Shown in pieces: positions 16,473-24,660 of a stretch of DNA of 64,000 nt. The DNA lies in contig CP070276.1 in NCBI GenBank assembly GCA_016916535.1, forward strand, positions 1,860,001 to 1,924,000, given 5' to 3'. The translations under genes and the position numbers were made by a program. Every line of letters starts with the position of its first letter. Positions within the stretch are counted from its first letter, which is position 1. Origin of the DNA: Dysgonomonadaceae bacterium zrk40. Its GTDB lineage: Bacteria; Bacteroidota; Bacteroidia; Bacteroidales; Dysgonomonadaceae. A model generated the notes under the pieces. That model worked only from the letters and a program-made list of their open reading frames with translations, had not been told where the DNA came from and searched no databases.

Positions 16473-17495
16473 ATGTTTAGATTCGGAAATCCGGAATATC
16501 TGTGGCTATTTGCTGCCATGCCTCTGTTGCTGGCTGTTTACCTCTATCTGAACATCAGGAAGCGAAAAGATGTCCAGAAGATGGGAAGTCTCAACACGCT
16601 CAGATTGATGATGCCCGAGCTCTCGCTGAAACGCTCATACCTGAAATTTTGGTTCATTTTCGCCGCCCTCTGTACCGGTATCTTACTGGTTGCCCGCCCG
16701 CAGTTCGGCACCAAGGTGGAGACCGTTGAGAAGGAGGGCATCGAGCTTGTGATCGCCATTGATGTTTCCAATTCGATGCTTGCCAAGGACCTCTCACCAG
16801 ACCGGTTGAGTCGGGCACGCCAGATTCTCTCTCGCCTCATCGACGTGCGCCGGAACGACAAGGTGGCACTGATTGTCTTCGCGGGGGAGGCATATGTCCA
16901 GATGCCCCTCACTTCCGACACACAGTCGGCAAAGATCTTTCTCAATACAATCGATCCTTCGCTTGTACCGGTTCAGGGTACCGCTATCGCACAAGCCATC
17001 AGCCTGGGCATGACCTCCTTCTCTGCGGATGAAGAGGTGAGCCGTGCGATGGTGATCATCACCGACGGAGAGGATCATGAAGGTAACGCTGCTGAACAGG
17101 CTGCCAAGGCTGCCGAGGCGGGAGTGATGATCAACGTGTTGGGAGTTGGTTCTCCCGAGGGCTCTCCTCTTCCTGGCGGAGACAATAACAGCAATTATCT
17201 TGCCGACAGTGAAGGAAACGTTGTGGTCTCACGACTGAACGAGGAGATGGCGATGGAGATTGCCCGCCTTGGTGGAGGTCTTTATGTTCGCGCCGATAAC
17301 TCGAACAGGGCCATCCGAGCACTGGAAGTACATTTGGATGAGTTGGAAACGACACGCACCGCTTCGCTTTCCTATTCCGAATATGACGAGCAATTCCCCT
17401 TGCTTGGGTGGGTGATGTTGATTATCCTCTTGGTGGAGGTGCTCATTTACGACAAGAAAAATAGATTGTTCAGAAACGTGAGGTTATTCAGATGA
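16473..17495 (+). CDS. batB: BatB, VWA-domain membrane protein
   Basis: 340 residues, built like BatA: two N-terminal membrane helices, a VWA domain with the metal motif DVSNSM and ITDGEDHEGN, and a C-terminal helix. BatA and BatB are presumed to form a membrane complex. Its stop overlaps the batC start in ATGA at 17492-17495. Confidence 0.9.
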   Translation: MFRFGNPEYLWLFAAMPLLLAVYLYLNIRKRKDVQKMGSLNTLRLMMPELSLKRSYLKFWFIFAALCTGILLVARPQFGTKVETVEKEGIELVIAIDVSNSMLAKDLSPDRLSRARQILSRLIDVRRNDKVALIVFAGEAYVQMPLTSDTQSAKIFLNTIDPSLVPVQGTAIAQAISLGMTSFSADEEVSRAMVIITDGEDHEGNAAEQAAKAAEAGVMINVLGVGSPEGSPLPGGDNNSNYLADSEGNVVVSRLNEEMAMEIARLGGGLYVRADNSNRAIRALEVHLDELETTRTASLSYSEYDEQFPLLGWVMLIILLVEVLIYDKKNRLFRNVRLFR

Positions 17496-18217
17496 GACGA
17501 ACAGTAATCATAAAAGCCCTTTTTTTTCTGATAACGGCATCTCTTCCCTTCTCGCTGTTTGCGCAGAAAGATGTCAGGAAAAACATCCGAAAAGGGAACA
17601 AGCAGTATGAACAGCAGAAGTACTCTGATGCAGCCGGCTTTTATGGGAAGGCGGCAGAGGAGAATCCGGAATCAAAGGAGGCCATCTTCAACCTGGGCAA
17701 TACCTTTTATCGACAGAAGGAGTGGGACAAAGCTACAGAACAGTATCAGCATTTTGTAGGTTTGGAACAGGAGAACCCGGAAGAGGCATCAGCGGGGTGG
17801 CACAACATCGGCAATACGCTGTTACAGAAGAAAGAGCTGCAGCAATCCATGGAAGCCTATAAGATGGCACTTCGGCTCAATCCACAAGACGATGAGTCGC
17901 GTTACAACCTGGCGGTGGTGCAAAAGATGATTCAGGACCAGCAGGATCAACAGGATCAGAATCAGGATGATCAAGAACAGGAACAACAACAGGATCAGGA
18001 TCAAGATCAGGAACAGGAACAGAATCAGCAGGATCAACAGGAACAGCGGGCGGAACAACCCGAGCAACCGGAACAAATGTCACGCGAAAATGCCCGTCAA
18101 TTGCTTCAGGCCATCGAGCAGGATGAGCAACAGACACAGGAGAAGGTACAGCAGATCAAGGCTCAGGAGAGAGAGCAGAAAGCGGAAGATAACAGACGTA
18201 ACAACAGAAACTGGTAG
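17492..18217 (+). CDS. batC: BatC, TPR protein with a Gln/Asp/Glu-rich tail
   Basis: 241 residues: signal peptide (1-24), about three tetratricopeptide repeats (28-145), then a highly charged low-complexity tail (about 150-241) made largely of Gln, Asp and Glu. The tail DNA is a run of CAG/CAA/GAT/GAA codons, which opens a false basic frame on the same strand. Presumed periplasmic scaffold for the Bat complex. Coupled to batB by ATGA. Confidence 0.88.
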   Translation: MRRTVIIKALFFLITASLPFSLFAQKDVRKNIRKGNKQYEQQKYSDAAGFYGKAAEENPESKEAIFNLGNTFYRQKEWDKATEQYQHFVGLEQENPEEASAGWHNIGNTLLQKKELQQSMEAYKMALRLNPQDDESRYNLAVVQKMIQDQQDQQDQNQDDQEQEQQQDQDQDQEQEQNQQDQQEQRAEQPEQPEQMSRENARQLLQAIEQDEQQTQEKVQQIKAQEREQKAEDNRRNNRNW

Positions 18218-18230
18218 CGTTGCAAAACAG

Positions 18231-20069
18231 ATGAAACAGAAGAAAAATATAGAGTTCATTCTTATCTTACTTTTTGGAATGCTTGCCTCCAACGCCCCAT
18301 TGAGTGTGGCGCAGGTTACTTTCAAGGCAACTGCCCCGGCTACAGTGGTTGAAGGGGAACAGTTCAGGCTTAGTTATCACCTCAACAAGGAGGGCCGTGA
18401 TCTGCGACTGCCCGAACTAAAGGGATTAGAGTTGCTTTTCGGACCCAGCACCTCCACCAGTTACAGCCAAAGCATCATTAACGGGAAAAGCACATCTGAG
18501 ATGTCGGTGACCTACACCTATATCCTGATGGCGAGTAAAGCTGGCAGCTACACCATCCCGGCTGCATCTATCACCGTGGATCGCAGTAACTATCAGTCGA
18601 ACAGCCTGCAAATAAAAGTGTTGCCGCCTGATGAGACTGTGGCTGATTCTTCGCCAGGTGGTGATCGCCAACCGGAGAGAGCCAGCGGAAGTGCAACAGT
18701 TTCCGAGCGCGATGCCTTTATCAGGGCGATAGTTTCTAAGAGCAATCTGTATGAACAGGAGGGTTTCACCGTAACTTTTCGGTTGTACACTACCCTGAAC
18801 GTGGTCAATTTCGGAAAGATCCAGTTTCCGGAGTTTGAGGGATTTATGGTGGAGGAGATCGATCTGCCGGTGAACAAACAGTTGGAGATGGAACGATACA
18901 ACGGCAGAAACTACTATACCGCCGATTTGCGCAAGACACTACTTTTTCCACAACGTCCCGGAAAGATTACCATTCCCTCAGGCAGTCTGGAGATGGTCTT
19001 CTCGGTGCCTTCCGGTAAGAAGGTGTCCTCCTTCTTTGGTCCGCAGGAGATGATGGTGGATGTGAAGAAAGCATTGAGGACCAATCCGCTTGACATTGAT
19101 GTGAAACCGCTGCCGGAGCCTAAACCGGTTAACTATGCCAATGCTGTGGGCAGCTTCACCCTGAAGCCTGTGCTCAGTAAAACAGAAACCAGGGCAAATG
19201 AGGCGATCACGCTGCAACTTGAGATATCGGGTACCGGTAATCTGAAGCTGATACGAAACCCTGAGATCCCTTTCCCTGATAATTTCGAACAGTACGACCC
19301 AAAGGTGGACAACATCGTTAACGCAACCACGAACGGTCTCACGGGGATGCGTCGGATTGAGTATATGGTCATTCCACGTTACGAGGGGACATACAACATC
19401 CCCCCTGTTGAATTCACCTACTTTGATCCCCGAAGTGGCAGTTACAAAAGATTGACCACTCCTGAATATCAATTGAATATTGCAAAAGGAGAACCCGGTT
19501 CTGCTCCTGCGACAGCTTTCGTGAACCGTCAGGATGTGAAGGTAGAACAGGATATTCGCTTCCTGATTACCGGTGACCCCAACTACCAGCGGAAAGACAG
19601 CTTCTTTGTCGGTTCAACAGGCTACTGGCTATGGATCCTACTCCCGCTGCTCCTGCTTATCACGTTGTACCTGATTTATCGCAAACAGGTACGAGAGAAT
19701 GCCAATGTGGTGCTGATGCGTAACCGCAAAGCCAACAAGATCGCTTTTAAGCGACTGAAAAAAGCAGAGCAGTATCTCAGGGGGCAGCAGCGTGAAAACT
19801 TCTATGAAGAATTGCTGCGTGCCCTTTGGGGCTACTTCAGTGACAAGCTCTCCATACCGGTGGCACGTCTTTCGCGTGACAATGTGGAGACTGAGTTGAG
19901 GAGTTATGGTATCTCCGGGCAGCTTACAGACCGCTTCCTGCAAATCCTGGACAGTTGTGAATTTGCACGCTACGCACCTTCAGAAGGGGATGCTGCCATG
20001 GATAAACTTTATCAGGATACACTGGATGCAATTGGAGAAATGGAAAACAGATTAAAGAAATCAAAATGA
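18231..20069 (+). CDS. batD: BatD, large exported membrane protein
   Basis: 612 residues: signal peptide (about 1-27, ending VAQ), a large periplasmic region of repeated beta-sandwich units (28-460), one membrane helix (about 465-485) and a cytosolic C-terminal domain. The start is ATG 18231. The frame continues upstream to 17967, but that part only mirrors the batC Gln-rich tail and is Arg/Asn-rich nonsense. Its stop overlaps batE in ATGA (20066-20069). Confidence 0.9.
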   Translation: MKQKKNIEFILILLFGMLASNAPLSVAQVTFKATAPATVVEGEQFRLSYHLNKEGRDLRLPELKGLELLFGPSTSTSYSQSIINGKSTSEMSVTYTYILMASKAGSYTIPAASITVDRSNYQSNSLQIKVLPPDETVADSSPGGDRQPERASGSATVSERDAFIRAIVSKSNLYEQEGFTVTFRLYTTLNVVNFGKIQFPEFEGFMVEEIDLPVNKQLEMERYNGRNYYTADLRKTLLFPQRPGKITIPSGSLEMVFSVPSGKKVSSFFGPQEMMVDVKKALRTNPLDIDVKPLPEPKPVNYANAVGSFTLKPVLSKTETRANEAITLQLEISGTGNLKLIRNPEIPFPDNFEQYDPKVDNIVNATTNGLTGMRRIEYMVIPRYEGTYNIPPVEFTYFDPRSGSYKRLTTPEYQLNIAKGEPGSAPATAFVNRQDVKVEQDIRFLITGDPNYQRKDSFFVGSTGYWLWILLPLLLLITLYLIYRKQVRENANVVLMRNRKANKIAFKRLKKAEQYLRGQQRENFYEELLRALWGYFSDKLSIPVARLSRDNVETELRSYGISGQLTDRFLQILDSCEFARYAPSEGDAAMDKLYQDTLDAIGEMENRLKKSK

Positions 20070-20911
20070 TGCGGCTTAACTTATTTCATTTGATGGGCCT
20101 CAGCCTCTTGTTGATGTGTCTACCCTTGACCAAGATATCTGCCCAGGAGAACATTGCCACACCACAGCAACCGCTTGATAGCGCTGCCACAGCAATGGAA
20201 CAGAGATCTGTTTCTGCGGTGGAGGAAGCAGCAGAGGCATACAGGGCAGGAGATTTCCGCAAAAGCATTCAACAGTATGAATTGCTGGTGAAAGAGGCAC
20301 TTGCCCGGAACAGTGAGTCGGCAACGCTGTACTACAACCTTGGGAATGCCTATTTCAGGGATAACCAATTGGCAAAAGCCATCCTGAATTATGAGCGGGC
20401 CTACCTTCTTGAACCCGGTAATGGCGACATTCGTCACAACCTACGTTTTGCACAAAACATGACGGAAGATCGTATTGAACATGTCGGTATCTTCTTCCTG
20501 CAAGATTGGTTCAAGTCGGTGAGAGACCTTAACAGCTCCAACCGTTGGGCAGTGATAAGTCTCATCTTCTATTTGCTGTTTCTCTCTTGTGTTGCCCTCT
20601 TCCTTTTCTTACGTTTATTATGGGCAAGAAAAACCGCATTTTACAGCGGTATTCTGTTTCTCCTGCTGATAATTGTTACCACCTCCTTCGCTTTCAGCCA
20701 GAAAAGAGAGCGTACGCAACGAAACGAAGCCATCGTAATGGTGGGTGCTGCAGCTGTGAACGCTTCTCCCGATATGAACAGCAACCGTCTGTTTGAACTG
20801 CACGAGGGGACGAAGGTGAGCATCAGAAATAGTGACGGGAACTGGTATGAGGTAGAAATTGCCAACGGCAGCGTTGGCTGGACAGAGCAAAAAAATGTGG
20901 AGGTAATTTGA
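20066..20911 (+). CDS. batE: BatE, TPR and SH3b membrane protein
   Basis: 281 residues: signal peptide (1-27), tetratricopeptide repeats (about 50-140), two membrane helices (about 165-190 and 195-215), and a C-terminal bacterial SH3 domain (225-280, ending in VGWTEQKNVEVI). Last Bat protein. The TPR and SH3b parts suggest binding to partners and to peptidoglycan, respectively (inference). Confidence 0.88.
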   Translation: MMRLNLFHLMGLSLLLMCLPLTKISAQENIATPQQPLDSAATAMEQRSVSAVEEAAEAYRAGDFRKSIQQYELLVKEALARNSESATLYYNLGNAYFRDNQLAKAILNYERAYLLEPGNGDIRHNLRFAQNMTEDRIEHVGIFFLQDWFKSVRDLNSSNRWAVISLIFYLLFLSCVALFLFLRLLWARKTAFYSGILFLLLIIVTTSFAFSQKRERTQRNEAIVMVGAAAVNASPDMNSNRLFELHEGTKVSIRNSDGNWYEVEIANGSVGWTEQKNVEVI

Positions 20912-20958
20912 CATTATGGCAACTGTCATCTGTCCAATACCGAATAATAGCTGACTGT

Positions 20959-21657
20959 ATGAAAGAGGCAATCGAGAACTTAATACCCCTGGAAAGAGAT
21001 CTCTTTTTTCTGTTGAACGGAAGTGACTCCTCCTTCCTGGATGACTGGATGTGGACCGTGAGCGGCCGTTTTGTCTGGATCCCGCTCTTTCTGGCAATTC
21101 TATTCCTCTTCTTTTACAGGACACCACGCAAGCAAGCGTTGCTTGTCACCCTCTTCTTCATCCTGGTGTTCGTGCTGAGTGATCAACTCTCATCTGGTTT
21201 CTGCAAGCCTTTTTTTGAGCGCTTTCGTCCCACACACCATCCCGATTTTAAAGAGCTTGTGGATATCGTCAACGGCTATCGTGGAGGCAGGTACGGATTC
21301 ATCTCAGGACATGCCACCAACAGCTTCGGACTGGCCGTCTTCCTCTCACTGCTCTTTCGTCATCGTGGTGTAACGCTTGCAGCACTCAGCTGGGCGTTAC
21401 TCAACAGCTACACCCGTATTTATCTGGGTGTACACTTCATCTCAGATATTGTGGCGGGTATGTTGGCCGGTTCATTGTTGGCTTTTCTGCTCTATCGGCT
21501 GATGATGCTTCTGTTAAGCCGACTGCCTGCAACTCAAGATCTGTCAGCCGGAACACTTTACAACAGAAAGCAGGGCAATTGGCTGGCTATGTTCATCCTT
21601 GCCTACATCTTTCTGTTGACTCTATTCAGCCCCCTGATGGCATCTCTGCCACACTGA
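20959..21657 (+). CDS. PAP2-family membrane phosphatase
   Basis: Type 2 phosphatidic acid phosphatase family, 232 residues, about five or six membrane helices. The three catalytic motifs are present: KPFFERFRP (motif 1), SGHATNSFG (motif 2) and RIYLGVHFISDIVAG (motif 3). The likely substrate is undecaprenyl pyrophosphate or a phospholipid. It follows batE by 47 bases and probably shares its transcript. ATG 20959 is chosen over a TTG at 20908. Confidence 0.88.
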   Translation: MKEAIENLIPLERDLFFLLNGSDSSFLDDWMWTVSGRFVWIPLFLAILFLFFYRTPRKQALLVTLFFILVFVLSDQLSSGFCKPFFERFRPTHHPDFKELVDIVNGYRGGRYGFISGHATNSFGLAVFLSLLFRHRGVTLAALSWALLNSYTRIYLGVHFISDIVAGMLAGSLLAFLLYRLMMLLLSRLPATQDLSAGTLYNRKQGNWLAMFILAYIFLLTLFSPLMASLPH

Positions 21658-21751
21658 AAAATTAAGCCTGGCCGTTTACTCCTCTTTTTACAAAGATTTT
21701 GAGGAAAAAGTTTGGAATCTCTTTTTTTTTCCGTAAGTTTAAGGCATCAAA

Positions 21752-21759
21752 TAAATTTG
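21752..21759 (+). promoter_or_regulatory. -7 promoter box for the 98-residue HTH protein
   Basis: TAAATTTG matches TAnnTTTG, 30 bases before the ATG at 21790. Confidence 0.5.
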
Positions 21760-21789
21760 TTACGGAATTATCAACTAAAATAAAAAGCC

Positions 21790-22086
21790 ATGGCAAGAAC
21801 AATTACCTTTAATGAGCTGAGAGAACTGAAAGACAAACTCCCTGATGGTAGTATCCACCAAATAGCCGCAGAACTGGAAATGAAACCCGAAACCGTGCGC
21901 AACTATTTTGGCGGATACAATTTTAAGGAAGGCAAAAGTGTGGGGATACATATTGAGCCGGGACCAAATGGTGGTATAGTTGTACTGGACGATACCACCA
22001 TTTTCGACAAGGCCCTCAAGATCCTGGGGCTGGAAAGTTACCCCGAACCAGAACACCAACCCGAGGTGACAGAAGAGGAAGAGTAA
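21790..22086 (+). CDS. Small HTH-containing protein of unknown function
   Basis: 98 residues. Residues 20-42 (IHQIAAELEMKPETVRNYFGG) look like a helix-turn-helix. A basic turn-rich segment (YNFKEGKSVGIHIEPGPNGG) and a short strand IVVLDD follow, and the tail is very acidic (EVTEEEE). It has its own promoter and terminator, so it is expressed alone. It may be a small DNA-binding or nucleoid protein conserved in Bacteroidales; no target can be named from the sequence. Confidence 0.75.
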   Translation: MARTITFNELRELKDKLPDGSIHQIAAELEMKPETVRNYFGGYNFKEGKSVGIHIEPGPNGGIVVLDDTTIFDKALKILGLESYPEPEHQPEVTEEEE

Positions 22087-22096
22087 AATATCACAT

Positions 22097-22142
22097 AAAA
22101 CCCAATGACCGTTTGATTGAAAACATGTGATTGGGTTTTTTT
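22097..22142 (+). terminator. Terminator after the small HTH gene
   Basis: AAAACCCAAT (22097-22106) pairs perfectly with ATTGGGTTTT (22130-22139), with a 23-base loop; the T-run continues to 22142. It is 11 bases after the stop codon. Confidence 0.8.
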
Positions 22143-22198
22143 GTACAACTCACTGACATCTGCGGCTCTCGGCTGCACATGTCTCAATTGATTACAGT

Positions 22199-23335
22199 AT
22201 GGATAAAGATCACAAAAATCACGAAGAGAAAATGGTCACTGTGGCCATTCATACCTATGAAAAAGCCCATATTCTGAAGACAATTCTAGAGTCGGAAGGG
22301 ATCCCGGCTGTGATCCACGGTGTCAGGATGATTGAGCCGGTGATTCCCGGCAATGTGCGGGTGAGAATCAATGAGAGCGATTTGCCGCGTGCGCTGCGGA
22401 TCATTGAAGAGCTCGATTTCAGCGAACAAGATGTCAAAGCGATAAAAAAGGAGACCAAAAAAGAGATTCTTGTTCCGGTCGATTTCTCCGATTATTCACT
22501 TACCACTTGTGCTTTTGCCTTTCGACTGGCCCGTGATCTCGAATGTGAGGTGAAGCTGATGCATGCCTTCTTCACTCCTTTTTATCCTGCATCTGTTCCT
22601 TTTGGTGACTCTTTCACCATACAACCGGCGGATAAAAGCATTTATCTGGATGTGAAGAGCAAAACGGAGAAAGAGATGAATCATCTGGTTGATAAGATCA
22701 AAAAGCAGGTTGAAACCGGTATTCTGCCGGATGTGCCGTTTCAGACACTCCTGGTAGAGGGTCTCCCTGAAGAGGAGATCATCTCATACTCTAAGAAGTT
22801 CAGACCTACAGCAATCGTCATGGGCACCCGGGGTCGAAATGCCAAAGAGATGGATCTGATTGGCAGTGTTACCGCTGAGGTGATGGATGGATGCCACACA
22901 CCGGTATTCGCCATACCGGAAGGCACGCAGGTGCAAGGAGTGGCAGAGATGAAGCACATCGTCTTCCTGACTAATTTTCAGGAACGTGAGTTTAAGGCGT
23001 TCGATATCATGATGCAGTTTCTAAAACCCTATCAGGTGAAGATTTACCTGGCACACATCGCAAAAAAAGAGGATGTTTGGAACGAGATCAAGCTGTCAGG
23101 CATTCAGAAGCGGTTCGCTGAGCTATATCCCCACTTGGAGACAGAGTATCGCTTGATTGACCAGAACATGGGACTTGAGGAATCACTTGAGAGTTTTGTG
23201 AAAGAACATCAGATTGATTTGATTTCTCTTTCAAGCTCCCGGAGGAATATATTCGCACGAATGTTTAATCCCGGCATTGCACGTCGCATGTTGTTCCACT
23301 CCGACACTCCCTTGCTGGTGATTAAGGGGTTGTAA
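22199..23335 (+). CDS. DUF2007 domain fused to two universal stress (UspA) domains
   Basis: 378 residues. Residues 12-75 resemble the DUF2007 'signal transducing' domain (VTVAIHTYEKAHILKTILESEGIPAVI, here abridged as VTVAIHTYEKAHILKTILES). Residues 84-235 are a UspA domain with the start ILVPVDFSDYS and the nucleotide motif GTRGRN-x9-GSVTAEV. Residues 242-378 are a second, diverged Usp domain lacking the G-2x-G-9x-G nucleotide motif. The tandem arrangement is usual for Bacteroidota; the N-terminal fusion is less so. Role in stress response is inferred. Confidence 0.82.
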   Translation: MDKDHKNHEEKMVTVAIHTYEKAHILKTILESEGIPAVIHGVRMIEPVIPGNVRVRINESDLPRALRIIEELDFSEQDVKAIKKETKKEILVPVDFSDYSLTTCAFAFRLARDLECEVKLMHAFFTPFYPASVPFGDSFTIQPADKSIYLDVKSKTEKEMNHLVDKIKKQVETGILPDVPFQTLLVEGLPEEEIISYSKKFRPTAIVMGTRGRNAKEMDLIGSVTAEVMDGCHTPVFAIPEGTQVQGVAEMKHIVFLTNFQEREFKAFDIMMQFLKPYQVKIYLAHIAKKEDVWNEIKLSGIQKRFAELYPHLETEYRLIDQNMGLEESLESFVKEHQIDLISLSSSRRNIFARMFNPGIARRMLFHSDTPLLVIKGL

Positions 23336-23351
23336 CAACGTTTGCTACAAT

Positions 23352-23388
23352 AAAAAAATGGGCCTCCGTTATAAGGGGCCCATTTTTT
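23352..23388. terminator. Bidirectional terminator between the Usp gene and ompH
   Basis: Stem AATGGGCC (about 23357-23364) with GGCCCATT (23377-23384), flanked by an A-run on the left and a T-run on the right. It can therefore terminate both the plus-strand Usp gene and the minus-strand envelope operon. Confidence 0.85.
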
Positions 23389-23411
23389 AGTGCGGTAAGC
23401 TACTACAGCTT

Positions 23412-23921
23412 TTACTGTATACCCAGTTTACTTTTCACCTGGGGGGTGATGTTTACTGCTGTAGGGCTCACATAAACAATGGGAGATTGCATGGTGGAGA
23501 CATCAAAGACAAAGGTGTAACTGTTTTGATCACCTACTGCTTTGATTGCATCGGCAATCTTCTTGTTCACCGGTTCCAATAACTGTTGTTGCATTTGCTG
23601 CATCTCCTGCTGGCTGTTCTGCAGATAGACCTGATAGCGTTCCTGGATCTGGGCCAGTTGCTGCTGCTGATCCTGCAGTACAGCGTCGGATGTGGCCTTG
23701 TTCTTGTCAAACTCCTCCGCTTTCTTGTTGAATTCATCTACCAGAGCCTGACCGTTCTTGGAGATCTCTTCCTGTTTTGTGCTCAATTGGGTTTCGATTC
23801 CGGCCAATTCCGGCATGGCGGAGAAGATCTCCTGTGCGTTTACGTACGCGATTTTCACATCCTGTGCCACGGCCGCCAGAGGGGCCAGTGCAATCATACA
23901 GATCAATAATTTTTTCAACAT
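23412..23921 (-). CDS. OmpH/Skp-family periplasmic chaperone (second copy)
   Basis: 169 residues: signal peptide (1-20, ending AVAQD) and a long coiled-coil rich in Gln, Glu and Lys (about 45-110) that forms the Skp tentacles, ending in the body strand YVSPTAVNITPQVKSKL. It holds unfolded outer-membrane proteins on the way to BamA. Last gene of the envelope operon. A second ATG 15 bases upstream (23936) is equally possible. Confidence 0.9.
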   Translation of the reverse strand: MLKKLLICMIALAPLAAVAQDVKIAYVNAQEIFSAMPELAGIETQLSTKQEEISKNGQALVDEFNKKAEEFDKNKATSDAVLQDQQQQLAQIQERYQVYLQNSQQEMQQMQQQLLEPVNKKIADAIKAVGDQNSYTFVFDVSTMQSPIVYVSPTAVNITPQVKSKLGIQ

Positions 23922-23988
23922 GTTTTTATTTCTCATTTTTAATGAATAATGCAGTGTTCAAAGAGCCTACAAAGGTAAGCTTTTATTT

Positions 23989-24501
23989 TTAATAGCCTAA
24001 CCGGGCGAGTACCAGATCACTGATATCGATTGAAGGCGAGGCGAAAATCACCGATGTGGCTGAGGCTCGATCCACCACAAGGGCATATCCCTGCTCAGTG
24101 GACAGTTCTTTGATTGCCTCGTAGATGTTATCCTGGATTGGCTTGATGAGTCGCTCTTGTTGCTCGAAGAGTGCTCCCTGTGGCCCGAAGTACTGGTTAC
24201 GGAGTTCCTGTATGGCATTCTCTTTGGCCACGATCTCATTTTCCCGTTTGGTCTTCTCGCTGCCAGCCAGGAAAGCAATGTCGGCCTGGTATTTCTTGTA
24301 CATGGCATTTACGCTTTCCACCTCTTTGTCTACTTCGGCTTGCCATTCTTCTGACATGGCTTCCAACTGCTTGTTGGCGCTTTCGTAGGTGGGAATGCGT
24401 TTGAGAATATATTCCATGTCAATCAGTGCATATTTCTGTGCAAAACTGTGTCCCATGGAGATCATCATCAATAGCCCGAAAACCAATAATACTCGTTTCA
24501 T
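23989..24501 (-). CDS. OmpH/Skp-family periplasmic chaperone (first copy)
   Basis: 170 residues: signal peptide (1-21, SFAQ), KYALIDMEYILKRIP core strand, a coiled-coil hairpin (about 40-110) and a C-terminal strand. It is a paralog of the neighbouring copy and lies 67 bases before it. Tandem ompH genes after bamA are typical of Bacteroidales. Confidence 0.9.
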   Translation of the reverse strand: MKRVLLVFGLLMMISMGHSFAQKYALIDMEYILKRIPTYESANKQLEAMSEEWQAEVDKEVESVNAMYKKYQADIAFLAGSEKTKRENEIVAKENAIQELRNQYFGPQGALFEQQERLIKPIQDNIYEAIKELSTEQGYALVVDRASATSVIFASPSIDISDLVLARLGY

Positions 24502-24660
24502 ATTTTTCTTTTTTAGGTGTTTAATACAAGTGATCCTGCTAATAAAGACGGTTTTTAAGGTATAACGTTTAGACCTGCCTGTGTAAAAATTGTTAAAATA
24601 ATTTCTATAGCCTTTTCAACATTGGGGTGATTTTTCTATGAGACAATTCAACTTTTGTTA

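Noticed and set aside
17967-18230. Upstream extension of batD, rich in Arg and Asn
   Set aside because: It is the shifted frame of the batC Gln/Asp codons; the signal peptide of BatD starts at 18231.
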